NCBI GenBank assembly: GCA_036844565.1
Contig: DAIUFP010000013.1
Coordinates: forward strand, 62,001 to 126,000
DNA: 64,000 nt
Reading direction: 5' to 3'
Origin: AG11 sp036844565
GTDB lineage: Bacteria; Gemmatimonadota; Gemmatimonadetes; Gemmatimonadales; Gemmatimonadaceae
Shown: one piece after another, positions 58,583-64,000 of the stretch
Layout of the letters: every line of letters starts with the position of its first letter
Position numbering within the stretch: position 1 is the stretch's first letter
Notes under the pieces: model-generated
What the model saw: only the letters and a program-made list of their open reading frames with translations
What the model was told of the DNA's origin: nothing
The model's database searches: none
Program-made: the position numbers and the translations under genes

Positions 58583-60033
58583 GCTCACCAGAGCATTTCG
58601 ATCTCGTCGTCATAGGCGCTGGCCCGGGTGGCGAGAAAGGCGCCGCGCAGGCCGCGTATTTCGGGAAACGTGTCTGCCTCATCGAACGCGCGCCAAAGCC
58701 GGGCGGCGCGGCGGTGAACACGGGCACCATTCCCAGCAAGACACTCCGCGAAACCGCGCTCTATTTCTCCGGGCTTCGCCAGCGGGGACTCTACGGCGTC
58801 GACCTGAGCGTCAAGGAGAACATCACGATCAGCGACTTCATGCATCGCGAACGCGCGGTGATCAAGTCGGAGTGGGCGCTGATCGCGGAGAATATCGAGA
58901 AGCACGGCATCGCCACGATCCAGGGTGCCGCGCGCCTTCTCGACGCGCACACCATCGAGATCACCCGCTATGGCACCGAGCCGCGGCGCGTCACCGCCGA
59001 CGCGATCCTCATCGCGACGGGCTCCTCACCCATGCCGCCTGACGGATATTCCACGGACGGCGACATCGTCGTGGACAGCGACACGCTGCTTTCCATACAG
59101 CGGATTCCGCCGTCGATGATCGTCGTGGGCGGCGGCGTCATCGGCTGCGAGTACGCCTGCATCTTCGCCGCGCTCGGCGTTCGCGTCACGCTCGTGAATG
59201 CGCGCGCACGACTCCTCGCCCATCTCGGGAACGACGTCAGCGACGCGCTGCGGCAATCGATGACCGCGCGGCTCGGCATCAACATCCACGGGAATGCCGA
59301 GGTGCGCGACGTCACGATCGAGCACGATCGCGCGCACGTGACGCTCTCCGACGACACGGTGCTGAGCTCGGACTGCGTGCTGGTCTGCACCGGCAGGATC
59401 GGCAACTCTGCGTCGCTCGGCCTCGATGAGGTGGGGGTGGAGTGCAACGAGCGCGGGTTCATCCAGGTCGACAGCCACTACAGGACGTCGGTCCCGAACA
59501 TTTACGCCGCGGGCGATGTGGTGGGATTCCCTGCCCTTGCGTCCGCATCGATGGAGCAGGCGCGCGTCGCGGTGTGTCACGCCTTCGACCTGAAGTACAA
59601 GACCGCCGTCTCGAACGTGCTCCCCTACGGCGTCTGGACCATTCCGGAGATTGCCACAGTCGGCGAGAGCGAAGAGATGCTCGCGGCGCAGGGCGTTCCC
59701 TACGAGATCGGCCGCTCGAGCTACCGCATCAATCCGCGAGGGCAGATCCTCGGCGACACCGACGGTTTCGTGAAGCTGGTCTTCCACCGCGAGGATCAAC
59801 GCATCCTCGGCGTCACGATCGTTGGCGAGACGGCGTGCGAGCTCATTCACATCGGCATGACCGTGATCGCATTCGGCGGCTCGCTCGACTTCTTCATCCA
59901 GGCGGCGTTCAACTTTCCGTCGTTCGCCGACGCGTACAAGTATGCGGCGTACGACGGCCTGCAACGCCTGCAACGCCGACACGCGCGTACGCCGGGCCTT
60001 CCGTCGTTGGCCCGCCAAGCCGTACCCGAATAG
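58579..60033 (+). CDS. sthA: Soluble NAD(P)+ transhydrogenase (flavin-dependent, SthA type)
   Basis: 484 aa from the GTG overlapping the peptidase stop. Pyridine nucleotide-disulfide reductase fold: FAD site DLVVIGAGPGGEKGAAQAA, then the SthA hallmark AVNTGTIPSKTLRETAL, where the redox cysteines of lipoamide dehydrogenases are absent; NAD site MIVVGGGVIGCEYACIF and AAGDVVGFPALASASMEQAR. The Cys-less active site distinguishes it from lipoamide or mercuric reductases. It balances NADH and NADPH in the cytoplasm. Confidence 0.93.
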   Translation: MSSPEHFDLVVIGAGPGGEKGAAQAAYFGKRVCLIERAPKPGGAAVNTGTIPSKTLRETALYFSGLRQRGLYGVDLSVKENITISDFMHRERAVIKSEWALIAENIEKHGIATIQGAARLLDAHTIEITRYGTEPRRVTADAILIATGSSPMPPDGYSTDGDIVVDSDTLLSIQRIPPSMIVVGGGVIGCEYACIFAALGVRVTLVNARARLLAHLGNDVSDALRQSMTARLGINIHGNAEVRDVTIEHDRAHVTLSDDTVLSSDCVLVCTGRIGNSASLGLDEVGVECNERGFIQVDSHYRTSVPNIYAAGDVVGFPALASASMEQARVAVCHAFDLKYKTAVSNVLPYGVWTIPEIATVGESEEMLAAQGVPYEIGRSSYRINPRGQILGDTDGFVKLVFHREDQRILGVTIVGETACELIHIGMTVIAFGGSLDFFIQAAFNFPSFADAYKYAAYDGLQRLQRRHARTPGLPSLARQAVPE

Positions 60034-60086
60034 CCCGCGTTCTTGCGCGGTCGGGAACGCCACTCGCGACGCTGACGCCTTCGATC

Positions 60087-60194
60087 CTAATGTGTGGGCA
60101 TGAGACGTTCGAGCACGGCGCGCGTCGCACCGATCTTCACCGGATTCATCGAGCCGACTGCCACGTAAACGACGTTGTCAGGTACCGACGGCAT
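60087..60194 (-). pseudogene. N-terminal fragment of a YjjX-type non-canonical purine NTP phosphatase
   Basis: 35 codons: MPSVPDNVVYVAVGSMNPVK then IGATRAVLERLMPTH and a TAG. The VAVGSMNPVKIGATR segment is the nucleotide-binding start of inosine/xanthosine triphosphatases (DUF84), which are about 170 aa long. All of the rest is missing; there is no continuation in other frames up to sthA. Either a deletion relic or a recently truncated gene. The surrounding 60034-60291 has no other gene. Confidence 0.65.
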
Positions 60195-60291
60195 TCGGGG
60201 GGCGTTCGTGTGGAAGGGCGTGCAAGCTACCCACCGACGTCGTCGTTCGGTATGGTTGCCGCCTCCCGGGCCGCGGGATATCCTAGGGCCA

Positions 60292-60933
60292 ATGGCACCC
60301 CCGCTCGAGCTCACGGCCCCTTCGTCGCACCTCGACGATCGACACGCATTCGCGTTCGTGGCGGAGCGACTGTGGCTCGACTTCGTAAACTCCGAGAGCG
60401 CCGCCCGCGGAAACGACGGGCTGCACGATTTCGAGCGCTTCGTACGCTGGCTCGAGGGGGCTCACCTGCTTGATCTCGAGCGAGCCGCAAGCATGCGTCG
60501 GCGCGCACAGCAGCAGCCGGCCGGAGCGCTCGCGGTGCTCGGCGATGCACGGCGCGTGCGTTCAGTGCTTCGCGCACTGGCCGAGCGCGGCGTGGCCTCG
60601 CACGATGTCCGTGCCGAAGCGTTGGCGGAGATCAATCGCGTGCTCGGTCGGAGCGCAGGAACGCGGCGACTCGAGATCGGGGGGGACGGCAACTTCATGC
60701 GGACGTTCGTGCCGGTCGGTGACGCCTTCGCTGGGCTGCTCATTCCGATCGTCGAGAGCGCGGCCGACGCGCTGATTCTCGGCGAGCTGCTGCGCGTGCG
60801 GCGCTGCGCCGATCCGCGCTGCGGTCGCGTCTTCCAGGACGAGACCAAGAATGGACGGCGGCGCTGGTGCGACATGGCGACATGCGGCAATCGTGCAAAG
60901 GCCGCGCGCCATCGCATGAAGCTGCATCGGTAG
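60292..60933 (+). CDS. ABATE/CGNR zinc-finger regulator-like protein
   Basis: 213 aa. N-terminal ABATE-like helical domain (FVAERLWLDFVNSESAARG, LHDFERFVRWLEGAHLLD) and the C-terminal CGNR zinc finger: CADPRCGRVFQDETKNGRRR, then WCDMATCGNRAKAARHR with four cysteines. Such proteins are presumed DNA-binding regulators, often of stress or transport genes, mostly uncharacterised. The ATG at 60292 is used; an upstream in-frame ATG lacks a family-like start. The next gene begins 3 bp after its stop. Confidence 0.92.
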   Translation: MAPPLELTAPSSHLDDRHAFAFVAERLWLDFVNSESAARGNDGLHDFERFVRWLEGAHLLDLERAASMRRRAQQQPAGALAVLGDARRVRSVLRALAERGVASHDVRAEALAEINRVLGRSAGTRRLEIGGDGNFMRTFVPVGDAFAGLLIPIVESAADALILGELLRVRRCADPRCGRVFQDETKNGRRRWCDMATCGNRAKAARHRMKLHR

Positions 60934-60936
60934 CTC

Positions 60937-61476
60937 GTGTCGACCGGGCATGGCCGCACGATCACCGCCGTCCGCACTCACCTCGAGATGCGCGCGCGCT
61001 CCGCGCTGCGACCAGCCGTCCCGCCGCCGGGCGAACATTCCCTCGAGCGCGAGCGACTCTCTGGTCCGGACTATCGTGCGCTCTACCTCGCCGTTGGCGA
61101 TGCCTACCTGTGGCGAGACCGTCTCGTGCTTGAGGACGATGAGCTCGACGCCTATTTCGCGTCGCCGAACGTCCAACTCTGGATACTTCGCGTCGCCGGT
61201 GACATCGCGGGATACTTCGAGTTGCAGCGCCACGACGATGGGCGCGTCGAGATCGTGTACTTCGGACTCGTCGCTCGGTACTTCGGCCGCGGCCTCGGCG
61301 GCTGGATGCTCACGCGCGCGGTCGAGGAAGCATTCGCATTCGGTGCGACGAACCTGACGCTCCATACCTGCACTCTCGACTCACCTCGCGCTCTGCCGAA
61401 CTACCTGGCGCGCGGTTTCGTGGTCGCGCGCGAAGAGAAGTACGAGGTCGAGCCGCAATCACGTCCACCGGCGTAG
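60937..61476 (+). CDS. GNAT-family N-acetyltransferase
   Basis: 179 aa from GTG 60937, 3 bp after the CGNR gene, so co-transcribed. Acetyltransferase pattern: VQLWILRVAGDIAGYFELQR, VEIVYFGLVARYFGRGLGGW (acetyl-CoA loop) and ATNLTLHTCTLDSPRALPNY before the last strand. Substrate unknown; the regulator upstream may control it. Confidence 0.9.
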   Translation: MSTGHGRTITAVRTHLEMRARSALRPAVPPPGEHSLERERLSGPDYRALYLAVGDAYLWRDRLVLEDDELDAYFASPNVQLWILRVAGDIAGYFELQRHDDGRVEIVYFGLVARYFGRGLGGWMLTRAVEEAFAFGATNLTLHTCTLDSPRALPNYLARGFVVAREEKYEVEPQSRPPA

Positions 61477-61511
61477 ACGCAAAGCGTTCAACCGGTGTGA
61501 GTTCGCAGGAG

Positions 61512-62519
61512 TCACAGGCGCGCTTTGGGAATGCTTTCGGCTCCCGTACCCGCCCCATCGCTGAGCGCCACCGCGGCGACCTGCTGTACGATCCGCGCGA
61601 GCGCACCCACCAGATGCGCGCGCACATGCTGCCGCCGCCGCACGAGCCGGATCGTACGGCCCGGCACGGGAGCGCTGAATGGAATGAGCAGGTGCCGCTG
61701 CGCGTCCGTGGGCAGTTCATTGGCTGCGAGCGCCGGGAGCAAGGTCATGCCGGCGCCGCGCTCGACCAACCGCTTGAGCGTTTCCAGATTGCCGCTCTCG
61801 AAGCGCGCGAGCGACGCAATCACGTGCGACCCGCCTCGGGGCGCGGACGCGCGTGACCGGCCCCGCTGACGGCAGAGGTTCATCACCTGCGTGCGGAAGC
61901 AGTGGCCGTCGGCCAGCAACCAGACGTCATCCAGCGAGAGGTCACTCACCGACAGTCGTGCGCGCCCCGCGAGCCGGTGCGCCGCGCCGACGTACGCGAT
62001 GAAGGGTTCCTGGAACAGCTTGCGTGAGACGATCCCCGGTACTGCCGTCGTCGTGGCGATGAGGCCCACGTCGAGCGTATCCACGCGGAGTGCGTCGAGC
62101 ACCGCCTCCGTCACGCCCTCCTCCACCACGAGCTCGATCCGCGGATGCTGCTGGGCGAGCGCCTCGAGCACCGCCGGGAGGAGGTAGGGAGCAAGTGTGG
62201 GAATGACGCCGACGCGAAGCTCACCCTCGAACTTGCCGCTCGCGGCATCGCGGAGGTCGCCGAGGCGCGCGGCTTCGCCCAGGACCACTCGCGCCTGCGC
62301 GATCAATACGCGACCGATATCCGTGGGCACAACAGGAGAACGACTCCGGTCGAACAGCGCTTCGCCGAGCGCCGCTTCGAGCTTCTGCAACTGCATCGAA
62401 AGGGTCGGCTGGCTCACGTTGCACGCCCGTGCCGCGCGTTCGAAATGGCGGTGCGTGTCGACGGCTACGGCATAGGCAAGCTGCGTGAGCGTCCACGGTG
62501 ACGGTGAACGAGAGACCAT
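61512..62519 (-). CDS. oxyR: OxyR: LysR-family peroxide-sensing regulator
   Basis: 335 aa. N-terminal winged helix (LTQLAYAVAVDTHRHFERAA, SQPTLSMQLQKLEAALGEAL) and the OxyR sensor region around residues 196-213: LLADGHCFRTQVMNLCRQRG, with two cysteines eight residues apart (CFRTQVMNLC), matching the redox pair Cys199-Cys208 of E. coli OxyR. The C-terminus is about 30 residues longer than usual (from AHLVGALARI). Oxidation should form the disulfide and activate the divergent catalase gene through the 62549 site. Confidence 0.94.
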   Translation of the reverse strand: MVSRSPSPWTLTQLAYAVAVDTHRHFERAARACNVSQPTLSMQLQKLEAALGEALFDRSRSPVVPTDIGRVLIAQARVVLGEAARLGDLRDAASGKFEGELRVGVIPTLAPYLLPAVLEALAQQHPRIELVVEEGVTEAVLDALRVDTLDVGLIATTTAVPGIVSRKLFQEPFIAYVGAAHRLAGRARLSVSDLSLDDVWLLADGHCFRTQVMNLCRQRGRSRASAPRGGSHVIASLARFESGNLETLKRLVERGAGMTLLPALAANELPTDAQRHLLIPFSAPVPGRTIRLVRRRQHVRAHLVGALARIVQQVAAVALSDGAGTGAESIPKARL

Positions 62520-62548
62520 GTACGGGTGGTTGGAAGGTGAGCCATATC

Positions 62549-62585
62549 ATCGATGAAACCTATGATAACCATAGGAACAATCGCT
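62549..62585. promoter_or_regulatory. OxyR box in the oxyR-catalase intergenic region
   Basis: Matches the ATAG-N7-CTAT repeat pattern with the 7-nt spacer: ATCG-N7-CTAT (62549-62563), spacer GATAACC, ATAG-N7-CGCT (62571-62585). The first half-site has one mismatch to ATAG and also has the t and a expected inside; the second has an exact ATAG and a weaker end. It lies 30 bp before the oxyR ATG and 94 bp before the catalase ATG, as expected for shared control. Confidence 0.75.
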
Positions 62586-62678
62586 TTGCACTATGGGTTC
62601 GGTGCGACGACTCTGCACGATGGGTAGCAGTCGACGACCGAGACAGTTGCCCCAACACGACTTCGACGGGAATGGGAC

Positions 62679-64000
62679 ATGACGAAACGGAACGGAGAGG
62701 CGCCAGAGTCTGACGCCAACGTGACGCTGACGACGCGACAGGGGCATCCGGTGCCCAACAACCAGAACAACCGCACGATTGGCGACCGCGGGCCCACAGT
62801 GCTGGAGAACTACCACTTCCTCGAAAAGATCTCGCACTTCGATCGCGAGCGGATCCCCGAGCGTGTGGTCCATGCGCGCGGCGCCGGGGCACACGGCTAT
62901 TTCGAGGCGTACGGATCGGTCGGCGGCGAGCCGATTGCGCCGCTGACGCGCGCCAAGCTCTTCCAGGCGAAAGGGAAACGGACGCCTGTGTTCGTGCGCT
63001 TCTCCAGCGTCATCCACGGCGGCCACTCGCCGGAGACCTTGCGCGATCCACGCGGCTTCTCGGTGAAGTGCTACACGGAAGATGGCAACTGGGATCTCGT
63101 CGGCAACAACCTCCAGGTCTTCTTCATTCGCGACGCCATGAAGTTTCCCGACGTGGTGCACGCGTTCAAGCCGGACCCGGTGACGAACCGACAGGACTCA
63201 CGCCGCATCTTCGACTTCATCAGCCTGTCTCCATCGGCGATGCACATGATCACGTTCCTGTTCAGTCCATGGGGAATCCCGGCGAACTATCGCGAGATGC
63301 GCGGCTCTGGCGTACATGCCTACAAGTGGGTGAACGCAGACGGTGACGCCGTCCTCGTGAAGTACCACTGGATCCCGAAGCAGGGAGAGCGGAACCTGCT
63401 GCAGGCTGAGGCCGAGGCGATTCAAGGGAAGAGCTTCAACCACGCGACGGAAGACCTGCACGACGCCATCGAGCGCGGTGACTTTCCGGAGTGGGAGCTG
63501 CAGGTGCAGGTCATGGAGGACGGCGAGCACCCCGAGCTCGACTTCGATCCGCTCGATGCCACGAAGGTGTGGCCGCCCGAATTGTGTCCGCTCCGCGCCG
63601 TCGGCCGCATGGTGCTGAACCGGAATCCGGAGAACTACTTTGCCGAAGTGGAACAGGTGGCATTCGGCACGGGCGTGATGGTCGACGGAATGGATTTTTC
63701 CGATGACAAGCTGCTGCAGGGGCGCACGTTCTCGTATTCCGACACGCAGCGCTATCGCGTGGGCCCCAACTACCTGCAGCTCCCGATCAACCGACCAAAG
63801 GTGGCTGTCGCGACGAACCAGCGCGACGGACAGATGACCTATCACGTCGACGGCAACGAGGCGGGGGCAAGCCCGCACGTGAACTACGAGCCGTCCGCCA
63901 AGGGGAGTCCGGCGGAAGCGAAGGCATCCGGACCGCAGCATACACCGTTCGTCTCGGGCCACGTCGTACGTCAACCGATCAGCCGCGAGAATGACTACGG
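62679..64000 (+). CDS. Heme catalase, N-terminal 440 residues
   Basis: Open from ATG 62679 to the right edge (440 codons, no stop). Active-site segment PERVVHARGAGAHGYFEAYG (catalytic His65), the Asn in GNWDLVGNNLQVFFIRDAM, and the heme-ligand region RTFSYSDTQRYRVGPNYLQL (Tyr). NADPH/heme-pocket strands continue to VSGHVVRQPISREND. Matches the monofunctional, bacterial clade 1/3 type of about 480-500 residues; a large subunit with a C-terminal extension cannot be excluded because the end lies outside. Decomposes H2O2 and is probably induced by OxyR. Confidence 0.94.
   Translation, partial: MTKRNGEAPESDANVTLTTRQGHPVPNNQNNRTIGDRGPTVLENYHFLEKISHFDRERIPERVVHARGAGAHGYFEAYGSVGGEPIAPLTRAKLFQAKGKRTPVFVRFSSVIHGGHSPETLRDPRGFSVKCYTEDGNWDLVGNNLQVFFIRDAMKFPDVVHAFKPDPVTNRQDSRRIFDFISLSPSAMHMITFLFSPWGIPANYREMRGSGVHAYKWVNADGDAVLVKYHWIPKQGERNLLQAEAEAIQGKSFNHATEDLHDAIERGDFPEWELQVQVMEDGEHPELDFDPLDATKVWPPELCPLRAVGRMVLNRNPENYFAEVEQVAFGTGVMVDGMDFSDDKLLQGRTFSYSDTQRYRVGPNYLQLPINRPKVAVATNQRDGQMTYHVDGNEAGASPHVNYEPSAKGSPAEAKASGPQHTPFVSGHVVRQPISRENDY

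Overview
The window looks like chromosomal DNA of a high-GC, Gram-negative-type soil bacterium, most likely Gemmatimonadota. This is inference from gene content, with no marker gene used: two eukaryote-like Ser/Thr kinases (one with a long C-terminal helical or TPR-like part), an ECF sigma/anti-sigma pair followed by DUF4097 proteins, a TonB_C protein, a secreted plug protein, a DUF5916 beta-barrel protein, a huge secreted M14 peptidase, a Tat-exported Gfo/Idh enzyme, an ImuA-ImuB-DnaE2 mutasome and many GNAT acetyltransferases. Genes are tightly packed with frequent 4-bp ATGA/GTGA overlaps. I see no rRNA, tRNA, CRISPR array, prophage or transposase.

Layout. 0-9 kb: start of a creatininase-family gene, tex, an operon of cytochrome c, penicillin-acylase-like hydrolase and small membrane protein, a methyltransferase, and two secreted proteins including one with a glycogen-binding-like domain. 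9-15.5 kb: HAD phosphatase, ECF sigma/anti-sigma, DUF4097 gene plus a broken paralogue, Bax-inhibitor-like protein, PIG-L deacetylase, pterin dehydratase, HExxH membrane protein. 15.5-24.3 kb (mostly minus): glycosyltransferase-like membrane protein, Gfo/Idh oxidoreductase, GNAT, M14 peptidase, TonB-receptor relic, HGSNAT-like acyltransferase, STAS-like protein. 24.4-27.9 kb: an accessory island of toxin-antitoxin modules (MazEF-like, HTH antitoxin relic, HicAB, excisionase-type regulator plus frameshifted PIN toxin) and a collapsed type I restriction locus (hsdR fragments fused to a YgjP-type metallopeptidase). 28.2-35.2 kb: imuA-imuB-dnaE2, interrupted by a small aspartic-protease-like gene on the opposite strand. 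35-48 kb: GNATs, DUF2461, TonB_C, kinase, lipoprotein, DinB, Lgt, a plug protein, KirBac channel, DUF72. 48-64 kb: APC permease, DUF5916, a secreted lectin-like protein, MobA-like transferase, SGNH hydrolase, IspH, a kinase/LD-carboxypeptidase/transhydrogenase operon, CGNR and GNAT genes, and divergent oxyR/catalase with a recognisable OxyR box.

The most unusual layer is repetitive. Four families of short imperfect tandem repeats (8- or 9-nt units), usually as inverted pairs, lie between genes and also inside them. Family A (GTCNGACA octamers around a palindromic core) sits in frame inside imuA, imuB and dnaE2, brackets the protease-like gene, and forms the whole leader of dnaE2. Family B (CCTATCNT octamers) supplies the stop codon of three unrelated genes. 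The sequence explains the contrast: A is almost free of stop codons, whereas B read from its G-rich strand has a stop in every frame. This repeat-mutasome association is my leading candidate for something undescribed.
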